Assembly: GCA_002728755.1 (NCBI GenBank)
Contig: PBVT01000016.1
Location: 1 to 64,000, forward strand
DNA: 64,000 nt
Reading direction: 5' to 3'
DNA from: Myxococcales bacterium
Lineage (GTDB): Bacteria; Myxococcota_A; UBA9042; UBA3505
Shown here: one piece after another, positions 1 through 7,293 of the stretch
How positions within the stretch are numbered: position 1 is the first letter of the stretch
How the letters are laid out: the number at the start of each line of letters is the position of its first letter
Position numbers and translations under genes: made by a program
The notes under the pieces: generated by a model
Seen by the model: only the letters and a program-made list of their open reading frames with translations
Told to the model about the DNA's origin: nothing
Databases searched by the model: none

Positions 1-1326
1 CTCGGTGGTCGCCCCCGCCACTGTCCGCACCTTACGACTCTTCAGCTCCACCGAACGAATCGAACTGGATTCCGAGTCGGCCACATACAAAGTAGAGCCA
101 ATCACAGTGAACCCGGACGGCTGCGCAAAGGCCGACGATGGTCCGACTCCATCGAGTTTTCGCTCGCTCCCATCCCCCGCAAAGACCATCGCGCGGTCCC
201 GGTTCAGATCGGCGAACCAGAGCTGATGGCTGCCCGCGTCCGCCACCACCAGCCCGCCATCATAGGAGGAGAGGGCCCAGGGTGAATTGAATCGAAACGA
301 TCCCAGTGGATGCACTCCAGAGCGCTGGTTTCCCTGGCGCCCGTCCCCGCCGACCGTCGTCACTGCAAAGGTCTTGAGATCGACGCGGCGCAAAGCATGG
401 TTCTCGGTATCGGCCACATAGAGTTGTCCGCGATGTATCGCCAACCCCTGGGGCGCAAAAAACCGTGCTGTCTCGGCTGATCCGTCCTGTAACCCAGCCA
501 ATCCCGATCCGATGGTCTGGATATGCCGTCCCGTGGTATCGGTCACCACGATCCGGTGGTTCCCCGTATCGCTGATGTACAATCGAGAACCGTTTTTCGT
601 CGCCTGCGCCAGGACCTTACCGGGAAAGTATAGAGGCCCATCGATCTTGCCACGAGGCTCTAAGCGCAGGGGTAATCGTTTGGGAGTGGTCGCCGGACCT
701 TTGGTAGCATAGAGAGCCATCGCCTCCTGGATGAGGGTATCGAGGACGTCCCGCTGCCCTTCTCCGGACAGAACGCCGAGCACCCGCCGGTCGGGTCCGA
801 TAAGAGCAAAGCTGGGCCAGGCGTTGATCCCCATGGTTCGCCAGATTTGCATTCCTTTATCGACGACGACCGGGTGTTCCACCTCGTAACGGAGTACCGC
901 TCGACGTACCTGGTCCGGCCTCTCCTCGTTCTTGAACTTGGCGGAATGTACCCCAACCACCAGGAAGGGATCGTCTTTGTAGCGATCTTCCAGCCAGGCC
1001 AGATCGGGCAATACATGAATGCAGTTGATGCAGCAGTAGGTCCAGAAATCCAAGAGAACAAAGCGCCCTGCCAGATCCTTCGAAAGCGATAGAGGCCGGG
1101 AGGTGTTGAACCAGACCTGGTCCGCCCCGAAGTCGGGAGCCTTGATGTCTGCCATATAGATGGCCTGTAACCGTTCCCGTATGGCCTGGGCCAGATTTTC
1201 ACGGTTGGTCACGGCTTCGTTCAACTCCCGTGACACGTTGCTCTGCGCCCAACCCGGCGAAGACAGGCCCATAAGGCTCACCAGGGTGATTAGCAGATTT
1301 CGCAGCCAGATACGCGCTGTCATCAT
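1..1326 (-). CDS. Exported thioredoxin-like / NHL-repeat protein (NHLRC2-like), 3' end outside window
   Basis: An open frame of 442 codons runs without a stop from the ATG at 1326 to the left edge, so the C-terminus is missing. The first ~28 residues form a Sec signal peptide ending near GWAQ, placing the protein in the periplasm or outside. Residues about 60-205 are a thioredoxin-like domain with the motif WTYCCINC, the unusual Cys-rich active site known from the NHLRC2 family, followed by a WPSFALI segment equivalent to the cis-Pro region. From about residue 230 there are NHL beta-propeller blades (LYISDTGNHRIV, LYVADTENHALRRVD, LYVADSESSSIRSVE). NHLRC2-type proteins combine exactly these two parts. 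A redox or scaffold role is inferred from the family; the substrate is unknown. It is divergent from the maf gene, with 112 bp between them. Confidence 0.85.
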   Translation of the reverse strand, partial: MMTARIWLRNLLITLVSLMGLSSPGWAQSNVSRELNEAVTNRENLAQAIRERLQAIYMADIKAPDFGADQVWFNTSRPLSLSKDLAGRFVLLDFWTYCCINCIHVLPDLAWLEDRYKDDPFLVVGVHSAKFKNEERPDQVRRAVLRYEVEHPVVVDKGMQIWRTMGINAWPSFALIGPDRRVLGVLSGEGQRDVLDTLIQEAMALYATKGPATTPKRLPLRLEPRGKIDGPLYFPGKVLAQATKNGSRLYISDTGNHRIVVTDTTGRHIQTIGSGLAGLQDGSAETARFFAPQGLAIHRGQLYVADTENHALRRVDLKTFAVTTVGGDGRQGNQRSGVHPLGSFRFNSPWALSSYDGGLVVADAGSHQLWFADLNRDRAMVFAGDGSERKLDGVGPSSAFAQPSGFTVIGSTLYVADSESSSIRSVELKSRKVRTVAGATTE

Positions 1327-1438
1327 TACTCCCTATTGGACGACGCTATGGGATATATAACGCCTTGACCCTCGCACCGCATTCCATCATCGTACCGATA
1401 CGTTCCTCTGATCCTTTTCCTACCGGTGAACTCTAGCC

Positions 1439-2038
1439 ATGAAGGCCAATCCACCCTTGATCTTAGCAAGTACCAGCAGCTATCGAAAGATGCTCCTGGA
1501 TCGATTGGGGCTAACCTTCCGCTGCGTTGCACCCAATTGTGATGAATCGGCATACGGGGGACTCAAACCCGACGACCTGGCCACCACCCTGGCGGTCGCC
1601 AAGGCCGAATCTCTGGCAGCCGAGGCGGGATTGATCATCGGCTCGGATCAGGTCGTCGATCTCGGAGGCGAAATCCTGGGTAAGCCCGGCAATCGGGAGC
1701 GGGCCATCGCCCAGCTGACAGCCATGGCTGGACGATCCCATCGATTGATCACCGCCGTAGCGGTGCACGAGTCTGCCACGGGACGTACAGAGGTAACTAC
1801 CGACGTCCATACTCTACAGATGCGCTCTCTCTCGGCGGCGACCATCGCCCGTTACGTGGATTATGAACAACCCTTCGACTGTGCTGGCTCCTATAAGTTG
1901 GAAGGCCGCGGCATCGCCCTCTTCGATCGGATCGACGCCGACCCGGAGACCGCGGACTCCAACGCTGTGATCGGACTGCCGATCACCAAGTTACTACAGC
2001 TACTTCGCCGCTTTGACTTCGAGCTCCTCGACCTCTGA
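1439..2038 (+). CDS. yceF: Maf/YceF-family nucleoside triphosphate pyrophosphatase
   Basis: A 199-residue Maf-superfamily protein, predicted to hydrolyse non-canonical or modified nucleoside triphosphates (m7GTP for the YceF branch) to monophosphates in the cytoplasm. It starts LILASTSSYRKMLL, the Maf N-terminal phosphate-binding segment, with Tyr where many members have Pro. LIIGSDQVVDLGGEILGKP is the conserved Asp/Gln region, and FDCAGSYKLEGRGIALF followed by VIGLP is the YceF-type C-terminal signature. Length matches the family (about 195). SDQ rather than TDT and the AGS(Y/F)KxEG segment favour YceF over Maf/YhdE. Its stop codon abuts the stop of the convergent lipoprotein gene, the two sharing the palindrome TGATCA with no gap. 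Confidence 0.9.
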   Translation: MKANPPLILASTSSYRKMLLDRLGLTFRCVAPNCDESAYGGLKPDDLATTLAVAKAESLAAEAGLIIGSDQVVDLGGEILGKPGNRERAIAQLTAMAGRSHRLITAVAVHESATGRTEVTTDVHTLQMRSLSAATIARYVDYEQPFDCAGSYKLEGRGIALFDRIDADPETADSNAVIGLPITKLLQLLRRFDFELLDL

Positions 2039-3508
2039 TCAGGGGTCGGTGGTCTCTGGAGCAGCCACTACGATATCGTCCGCCGAGCGGGGAAGAATCA
2101 TATACTTGCCGTAGGAGTAGTTCACGATCCCAACTACCTTGGAGATGGTCTCACCCACAACGAAGTTCAACTCGTTGTACATGAACTTATCGTCGATGAT
2201 GACACCATCGATCTCGTACTCACCCCATTGGTTGGGGCCTTCGGCAGGAACCAGGTCGTGAATTTCAACCAGGGCCCCTTCGTATTTCTCGATCTCTTCG
2301 GCCGAGGCGAAGGTCTCTGCCGTCACTACGCTTGGAGCCGGTGCTTCGCCCTGCCCCGTCATTGTGGCCACATCGGCGCTTACCTGCGTATTGCAGTAGA
2401 AGTCGGTAGCGCTACCCTCGACGCTTAGGAGATCACCAATCTGGAAATCCGTAGCCTCGTTCTTCGACACCACCAACTGAACGCCGGAATACATTCCACC
2501 CGCCTGATCGGCCACATAATAGCCATCCAGAGCTTTGCTCTCGTCGCCGTTGCCGTCGTACGCCACAAAGCGAGGAGAAATCACCACCACATCCGTAAGC
2601 ATGATGCCATCCGCGAGGTTTGTGAACATGGGCTCATCACCAGCTCCAGCGCCACATTCGAGGCCGGCCTGCATCTGCTGAATCTCCGCGACGGTCATGC
2701 TCTGTCCACCCACCAGCTCTACACCAACAATGTCATCGGCGCTGCGGGGGCAGATTCGGTAATTCCCGTAACTGTAGTTCACGACTCCCACGATCTCCGT
2801 GATGGTCTCGTTGAGAGGAAGGTTCAATTCGCCATACATGAAGAGGTCGTCAATGACGGCTCCACCTTCCAATTGGGTTTCCCCGTATTGTAACGCTTCC
2901 GTGGCCGTAACGTCCTGAAGGCGTACCAGGGTCCCCTCATGAACCTCTCCCCCTCCGTCGGCAAATTCTGCACTTGTTACATCGACGGGAGCGGGGACAT
3001 CCGTCTCGCCTACCTTGACCGCGATCGCGGCGCTCACCTGCGTCATACAATAGTATTCGCCCGCTTCGCCTTCGATATCGAGTAAGTCACCGATCTGAAA
3101 ATCGCTTCCCAGGTCACGGGAAATCACCATCAGCGCACCGGCCGAGGTTCCACCCGCCTGGTCGGCTACGAAATAGCCATCCAGGGCGTTGCCCTCTTCC
3201 TCTGGGGTAAAGGCGTCGAACTTGGCGCTCACCACGACGATCCCTTCCAGACTCAAACCCTCGATATGGGTAATGAATGGGGAATCTCCGCCCACACAAT
3301 TCATCGCCGCAGACAACTCCTGAATGCTTTTCAGGCTGATCTCTCCGTTGCCCGTTGTATCGGTTCCCGCGGTATCGGTTCCCGCGCTATCTGTTCCACC
3401 ATTATCCGTTCCGCTGGTGTCGGGCTGGGAGTCCGCAGCCGTACCACAGGCGCTAAAAAGGAGTGTACATATCGCGAAAATAACTTTGATTCGTGTCCAG
3501 GACGTCAT
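2039..3508 (-). CDS. Lipoprotein with two tandem ~200-residue OB-like repeats
   Basis: From the ATG at 3508 the protein is 489 residues, with an N-terminal lipoprotein signal (MTSWTRIKVIF..LLFSAC), then a low-complexity Thr/Asp/Gly linker (DTSGTDNGGTDSAG...). Upstream ATGs at 3523 and 3604 are in frame but would put a polar extension before the signal peptide. The rest is two homologous units of about 210 residues. Each contains ALDGY(F/Y)VADQAGG, SDFQIGDLL or TDFQIGDLL, YYC/FYC-x-TQVSA, IDD(L/K)FMY-x-ELN and VVNYSYG(N/K)Y-x-I-x-PRSADDIV. These all-beta units look like nucleic-acid or sugar-type OB folds found in bacterial surface proteins, but no catalytic residues are evident. It lies 147 bp downstream of folC on the same strand, with its own candidate promoter. 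Function unknown. Confidence 0.8.
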   Translation of the reverse strand: MTSWTRIKVIFAICTLLFSACGTAADSQPDTSGTDNGGTDSAGTDTAGTDTTGNGEISLKSIQELSAAMNCVGGDSPFITHIEGLSLEGIVVVSAKFDAFTPEEEGNALDGYFVADQAGGTSAGALMVISRDLGSDFQIGDLLDIEGEAGEYYCMTQVSAAIAVKVGETDVPAPVDVTSAEFADGGGEVHEGTLVRLQDVTATEALQYGETQLEGGAVIDDLFMYGELNLPLNETITEIVGVVNYSYGNYRICPRSADDIVGVELVGGQSMTVAEIQQMQAGLECGAGAGDEPMFTNLADGIMLTDVVVISPRFVAYDGNGDESKALDGYYVADQAGGMYSGVQLVVSKNEATDFQIGDLLSVEGSATDFYCNTQVSADVATMTGQGEAPAPSVVTAETFASAEEIEKYEGALVEIHDLVPAEGPNQWGEYEIDGVIIDDKFMYNELNFVVGETISKVVGIVNYSYGKYMILPRSADDIVVAAPETTDP

Positions 3509-3545
3509 TGCCTCTATCCTCATATTGGGGCTTTTCGAAGGGGGG

Positions 3546-3574
3546 AAGATGCCCTTTTCCCTATTCCGCGTCAA
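3546..3574 (-). promoter_or_regulatory. Candidate sigma-70 promoter of the two-repeat lipoprotein
   Basis: On the minus strand TTGACG (3574-3569) and CATCTT (3551-3546) are separated by 17 nt. The predicted start of transcription, about 3540, lies 30 nt before the ATG at 3508. The -35 is strong and the -10 is weak. Inferred from spacing and consensus only. Confidence 0.4.
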
Positions 3575-3655
3575 CGAACTAGCCAAAATCCAGAAGGATC
3601 TCAACGTACTGGCCGGGATTGAATTCCCTATCGAACGGTGTAAGGGGCTCGAATC

Positions 3656-4891
3656 TCAAGCCAGAACACGTAGCTCGTCGTCAACCCCGAGATCTCCTAA
3701 GACCTCCCCGACCAGATACAGGGAGCCCACCACCAACGTGGGCTCTGTTCGCTCCTTCAGGAGATCAATAGCCGGCCCCTCATAGACTCGGAACGCCCCG
3801 ATCTCCGGCAAGTCATCGGCCAGAGTATTCGGTGGTACCAGGAACTTCTCGCGGTCGCCCACGAGGGTCAGTCGTTCCAGGATCGGACGAAGCCCATGAA
3901 CCATCGAACGATGATCTTTGCCGGGACGCGCACCAAAGATTACGTGAAACCGGGTATCGACGTAGATCCTTTGCAGTGCGGACACCAACCATTCGATCGC
4001 GCTCGGATTATGTCCCCCATCAAGGATCAAAAGGGGTGTGTCGGCCACCCGCTGCATACGACCGGGCCAATCGGATGCCGCAGCCGCACGAACGCATCGT
4101 TCGAAATCACTTGGTGAGGGGTCCTGGTGAATCTTCAAGGTCGCGAGGGCCAGGGCCAGACTGGAATCGAACACGGGTAGATGGGGATCGGCCCCTACCA
4201 GTTCCAAACAATCGTCCCCAAGAGTAAATGTCGGTTCCGCCCCACGGGATAGCTGGAAGTCACGCCCCTCCAACAAGGCGTTTCCCGCATCTATCCAGGG
4301 CTGTGTCGTCGCCCCCAGAACGCAGGGGATCCCGTCTCGCATGATCCCCGCTTTCTCTCTGCCGATGGATGCCAGGTCGTCTCCCAGTCGATCCATATGA
4401 TCCAGATCGATACCGGTGATCACCGATACCGCCGGCTCGAAGGCGTTGGTCGCATCGAAACGACCGCCCAAACCAACTTCCAGAACCAGAATCTCGCAGG
4501 CCTGGGTTTTTGCGAGTAACCCGGCCACCAACGTCATCCACTCAAACGGGGTTAAGAGACCGGCGGAGCAGCGCCCCTCTGGGAACTTTGCCAGACAAGC
4601 GGTATGGGCATCATCCAGATCCTTCGTAGAGGTCTTTACACCATTGATACGAAAGCGTTCCTCTACATGCACAAGATGGGGCGAGGTATATAGAAACGTC
4701 TTGAATCCCAGCGCGCGGTATCCACTCTCGATACGCTTGGCGGTACTCCCCTTCCCATTCGTCCCCCCCACAAGAATGACGTCCGCGTCGAGATTGCGCA
4801 GTTCGAGTTCATCCAACGCACATTGGATACGCTCAAGGCCCGGCTGAATACCACGCCCCTCGATCTCTCCCAGAAACGAAGAAAGACTCAC
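3656..4891 (-). CDS. folC: Bifunctional folylpolyglutamate synthase / dihydrofolate synthase
   Basis: A 411-residue Mur-ligase-family enzyme that adds glutamate to dihydropteroate and folates using ATP, in the cytoplasm. The ATP-binding loop GTNGKGST is at residues 43-50 and is followed by YTSPHLVHVEERFRING, the folate-binding segment typical of FolC. Further motifs are LEVGLGGRFDATN, ITGIDLDHMDRLG and REKAGIM in the central domain, and LDGGHNPSA in the C-terminal domain. Length fits the family. The start codon is GTG at 4891, overlapping the stop of the upstream TPR gene as GTGA, which suggests translational coupling. Assigned with confidence from the ordered motifs. Confidence 0.95.
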   Translation of the reverse strand: MSLSSFLGEIEGRGIQPGLERIQCALDELELRNLDADVILVGGTNGKGSTAKRIESGYRALGFKTFLYTSPHLVHVEERFRINGVKTSTKDLDDAHTACLAKFPEGRCSAGLLTPFEWMTLVAGLLAKTQACEILVLEVGLGGRFDATNAFEPAVSVITGIDLDHMDRLGDDLASIGREKAGIMRDGIPCVLGATTQPWIDAGNALLEGRDFQLSRGAEPTFTLGDDCLELVGADPHLPVFDSSLALALATLKIHQDPSPSDFERCVRAAAASDWPGRMQRVADTPLLILDGGHNPSAIEWLVSALQRIYVDTRFHVIFGARPGKDHRSMVHGLRPILERLTLVGDREKFLVPPNTLADDLPEIGAFRVYEGPAIDLLKERTEPTLVVGSLYLVGEVLGDLGVDDELRVLA

Positions 4892-5151
4892 GCAGCGCTC
4901 TTTTCGCTCTGCACCTTTTTGGCACTGAGCACGAGATACCGACGGAAATAATGGGTCGCTGATTCCACGTCATGCATGGCCAGACAAACCTCTCCAAGGG
5001 TATAGACGAGCTCTGTAGTCTCTTGCAGGCATATTGCAGCTTCGAATTCGACGCGAGCCCTTTCGAGAGCCCCTTGCCGAAAGAGGGTCTCACCACTCTT
5101 CACACGCTCCTGCCAGACTTCGAGAACCTTTCCTTTGGCTATTTTTGTCAT
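4888..5151 (-). CDS. Small TPR-like protein upstream of folC
   Basis: An 87-residue soluble protein beginning MTKIAKGKVLEVWQERV. The ATG at 5151 is preceded by AGGAGC at good spacing; a longer reading from 5208 has no such site. Most of the protein is one or two helical-hairpin repeats (GETLFRQGALERARVEFEAA, then YTLGEVCLAMHDVESATHYFRRYL) with the small/large residue pattern of TPR motifs, ending in a basic tail. No signal peptide. Its stop overlaps the folC start (4888-4891), so the two are probably one operon. It may act as a protein-interaction adaptor; no specific partner can be named. Confidence 0.75.
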   Translation of the reverse strand: MTKIAKGKVLEVWQERVKSGETLFRQGALERARVEFEAAICLQETTELVYTLGEVCLAMHDVESATHYFRRYLVLSAKKVQSEKSAA

Positions 5152-5222
5152 GGCGGGCTCCTGTCCACTGATCTGCCTTACACCGTTTCCAATCGTCCCA
5201 TTCACCACTCACTTTAGAGGTC

Positions 5223-5251
5223 TTTAAATTTTCTTTTGGTTCCAACCTCAA
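5223..5251 (-). promoter_or_regulatory. Candidate promoter of the TPR-folC operon
   Basis: On the minus strand TTGAGG (5251-5246), a 17-nt spacer and TTTAAA (5228-5223). Predicted transcription start about 5216, leaving a leader of about 65 nt before the ATG at 5151. Consensus match only. Confidence 0.4.
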
Positions 5252-5308
5252 GAGCAGCAAATCTCGGGCCGATTTATTAGATCGTGGACAAAATACGATC
5301 CCATTTTT

Positions 5309-5337
5309 TTGATCCGCGCACCGACCGAACGTAACCT
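5309..5337 (+). promoter_or_regulatory. Candidate promoter of the PilZ-like gene
   Basis: TTGATC (5309-5314), 17-nt spacer, TAACCT (5332-5337). The predicted start near 5344 gives a short leader carrying GAGGAGG (5349-5355) ahead of the ATG at 5362. The same TAACCT -10 form appears upstream of hflK. Confidence 0.45.
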
Positions 5338-5361
5338 TCAATCACCTTGAGGAGGTTCATC

Positions 5362-5667
5362 ATGCTACACGCCAAATCGGCACAACTTCGTTTCTCGACC
5401 AACGACAATCTTCCAGCAGACGTACTGGCTGTTAATGCGGGTGGAATCACCATCGACCTGCACGGAGGACGACCTACCGCCACCCATGTCTGGGTTCGCT
5501 TTGGGTTACCCGACAACTCCGGGGAATGTCTCGCCCTGGGTACCATCATTGAATCGTGCGACCAGGTCCTGCGTATTCAATTCAAGCATCTGTTTCCAGA
5601 TATGCGACAGGCCTTGGATAGAGCCCTCGCGAACTGTGATGCGGATTCGGAAATGATGGTCGCCTGA
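5362..5667 (+). CDS. Small PilZ-like domain protein
   Basis: A 101-residue protein starting MLHAKSAQLRF. The ATG at 5362 follows a near-perfect Shine-Dalgarno (GAGGAGG, 5349-5355) and was chosen over an in-frame TTG at 5347 that lies inside that site. The pattern of beta strands, VNAGGITIDL, HVWVRFGLPDNSGECLALGTII, LRIQFKHLFPDMRQALDRAL, matches the layout of a PilZ barrel plus terminal helix. However the RxxxR motif is absent and the (D/N)xSxxG motif is reduced to NAGG, so c-di-GMP binding is doubtful. It could be a degenerate PilZ adaptor or an unrelated small beta-barrel. No signal peptide. Confidence 0.65.
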   Translation: MLHAKSAQLRFSTNDNLPADVLAVNAGGITIDLHGGRPTATHVWVRFGLPDNSGECLALGTIIESCDQVLRIQFKHLFPDMRQALDRALANCDADSEMMVA

Positions 5668-5709
5668 GCGATCGAATATCGCGCCTATAGCCTTTTCAGT
5701 GAAGTTTGC

Positions 5710-5738
5710 TTGCACCCGATTGGATCGAGTGCTATAAG
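5710..5738 (+). promoter_or_regulatory. Promoter of the tRNA-Ala gene
   Basis: TTGCAC (5710-5715), an exact 17-nt spacer and TATAAG (5733-5738). Predicted transcription start is about 5745, 35 nt before the mature tRNA 5' end. One of the best sigma-70 matches in the window. Confidence 0.65.
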
Positions 5739-5779
5739 CCCGCGCTCCGCCAACACATTTTTGTTGGCGAGACCCATCC

Positions 5780-5855
<76 letters not shown>

Positions 5856-5864
5856 CGGATAGGA

Positions 5865-5893
5865 AAAACCCGGCATTCGCCGGGTTTTTTTTT
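5865..5893. terminator. Bidirectional intrinsic terminator
   Basis: AACCCGGC-attc-GCCGGGTT hairpin (8-bp stem, 4-nt loop) followed by nine T residues on the plus strand, ending the tRNA-Ala transcript. On the minus strand the stem is followed by five T residues, so it can also end the esterase-like lipoprotein gene, whose stop is at 5896. Confidence 0.9.
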
Positions 5894-5895
5894 AC

Positions 5896-6840
5896 CTACG
5901 GGATCACGCAGAAGGTGGGGAACGTAGAATCCAACCCTTCTGTATAGGGGCTATCTGGCACGCCCCAGGTATGGTTGAGCAGAAATGGATATAACCAACC
6001 GCTTACTCCCATGGGGACCGTATGGCCCATGCCGTGGTTGCATTCAATCACGAAATGCCCATCTTCGCGGAGCGACTCACTAAACGCCAGGGACGTCGAC
6101 TGAAAACTCAGGAAGCCCCCGTAGACGTCCGTATCTCCGCCCCAGGAGATCGCCACCGGAAGGTCATGTTCTGGGGTCGAATAGCTCACCGGCTGCCCGA
6201 TTCCACCACTAAAGGTCGCCGCCCCTGCCAGGTATTGCGAGCGACGAATGACCAACTCCGTGGTCCAAAGAGCGCCAGCGCTAAATCCAGCCGCGTAGAT
6301 GCGATAACCGTCGATCTTGTATTGCTCTGCTAGACAAGCCAGTAGATCATCAAAAAATACGAGATCGGGTGGAGAGGCGGACTGACTACCCGAATCCCAT
6401 CCCAGAAAGTTCTGCCCCCCCTGTGGAGCAACCACAATCGCCCCATGTAGATTTGCGGCCTGACTGGCCCCCATCCAGGCTGCAATATTGACCGCCTGAT
6501 CTCCGAGCCCATGAAATAGGAACACGACGGGGGCACCCTCTGGTTCAGCCGGTAGCGTCAAATGCACCGACCGCGTCATACCACCCGAGGGGAAGTTCTG
6601 GCTTCCCGCTCCGAGAGTTGGACAACTCCCGGCAGAATAGCTGGGAAATGGCGTGGGGGATGTTACCTGGCCTTCGTCCACAGCGACGGCTACATCTTCA
6701 CCCGGGCCCACATCGTCGGACTCACTTGTGTCAGTCAACGACATCGCATCAATCGTGTCCTCCGGATCTCCAGAACCGCACGCGACGACACATAGCATCG
6801 CCACCACACCCAAACACCACCAGAGCTTCCGAGCCATCAT
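5896..6840 (-). CDS. Esterase / PHB-depolymerase-like lipoprotein (alpha/beta hydrolase)
   Basis: 314 residues. The N-terminus (MMARKLWWCLGVVAMLCVVAC) is a lipoprotein signal, followed by an Asp/Glu/Thr-rich linker to about residue 70. The rest is an alpha/beta-hydrolase fold of the polyhydroxybutyrate depolymerase / feruloyl esterase (LpqC-like) type: VVFLFHGLGD (oxyanion region), IVVAPQGG, YRIYAAGFSAGALWT with the nucleophile Ser in GFSAG, SWGGDTD for the acid, and CNHGMGHTVP supplying the His. Expected to hydrolyse esters at the cell surface or in the periplasm; substrate unknown. The start has AGAGGTGG immediately upstream, and the second ATG (6837) is an equally good start. The gene sits between two terminators and is probably transcribed alone. 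Confidence 0.85.
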   Translation of the reverse strand: MMARKLWWCLGVVAMLCVVACGSGDPEDTIDAMSLTDTSESDDVGPGEDVAVAVDEGQVTSPTPFPSYSAGSCPTLGAGSQNFPSGGMTRSVHLTLPAEPEGAPVVFLFHGLGDQAVNIAAWMGASQAANLHGAIVVAPQGGQNFLGWDSGSQSASPPDLVFFDDLLACLAEQYKIDGYRIYAAGFSAGALWTTELVIRRSQYLAGAATFSGGIGQPVSYSTPEHDLPVAISWGGDTDVYGGFLSFQSTSLAFSESLREDGHFVIECNHGMGHTVPMGVSGWLYPFLLNHTWGVPDSPYTEGLDSTFPTFCVIP

Positions 6841-6901
6841 CCACCTCTATACGCCCATGCTCGGAGTATCATGGGGAATTTCGCCCCCCACGTCCAACCG
6901 C

Positions 6902-6932
6902 AAAAAAAGGAAAGCCCGGGGCAACCCGGGCT
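6902..6932 (-). terminator. Intrinsic terminator of the hflK-hflC-SHOCT unit
   Basis: Reading the minus strand, AGCCCGGG-TTGC-CCCGGGCT forms an 8-bp stem with a 4-nt loop, followed by TTCCTTTTTTT. It lies 26 nt after the SHOCT gene stop. The plus-strand reading has no T run, so it works in one direction. Confidence 0.85.
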
Positions 6933-6958
6933 TCTCTATTCATCGACCTGGAATAGGA

Positions 6959-7216
6959 TCAGATCTGATCGAGCAGCTCGCTCTTCTTCTGCTCGAACTC
7001 TTCCTGCGTAATCGCCCCTGCGTCGAGCAGTTTTTTCAACTCGAAGATCTGCTCTGTTTCATTGGGTTCCGGAGCGGGTGGTTCCGGCTGGTTCCCCGGC
7101 GTCGCATCCGATTTCGGCTCCTGCGAGGCCTTCTTTTTATCCTTTCCATAAAGGAGATAATTAGCCACCGCCAATGCCAATATTATCACGAGGCCTGCAC
7201 CAATCAGACGAACCAT
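6959..7216 (-). CDS. Small membrane-anchored SHOCT-domain protein
   Basis: 85 residues. An N-terminal transmembrane helix (LIGAGLVIILALAVANYLL, about residues 4-22) is followed by a Lys-rich stretch, a Pro/Glu-rich linker and a C-terminal SHOCT motif (EQIFELKKLLDAGAITQEEFEQKKSELL). SHOCT is a short helical hairpin, often found at the end of membrane proteins, of unclear function and perhaps for oligomerisation. It lies 77 bp downstream of hflC on the same strand with an AGGTAGGGA Shine-Dalgarno, and is followed by a strong terminator, so it is the last gene of the hflKC operon. That suggests an accessory role to the HflKC membrane complex (inference). Confidence 0.85.
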   Translation of the reverse strand: MVRLIGAGLVIILALAVANYLLYGKDKKKASQEPKSDATPGNQPEPPAPEPNETEQIFELKKLLDAGAITQEEFEQKKSELLDQI

Positions 7217-7293
7217 TCCCTACCTCATCCTCTCTGAGCTATTCCAGTCTACCATCGAATACACCGACGCCCCAGCCGTACTTAGATTTCAGC

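Noticed and set aside
660-1202. 180-codon frame on the minus strand
   Set aside because: It lies out of frame inside the exported thioredoxin/NHL gene, whose own frame is open over the full 1326 bp and shows recognisable domains.
6653-7237. Plus-strand frame of 194 codons
   Set aside because: It crosses a terminator and runs antisense to the esterase and SHOCT genes. No family resemblance and no ribosome site.
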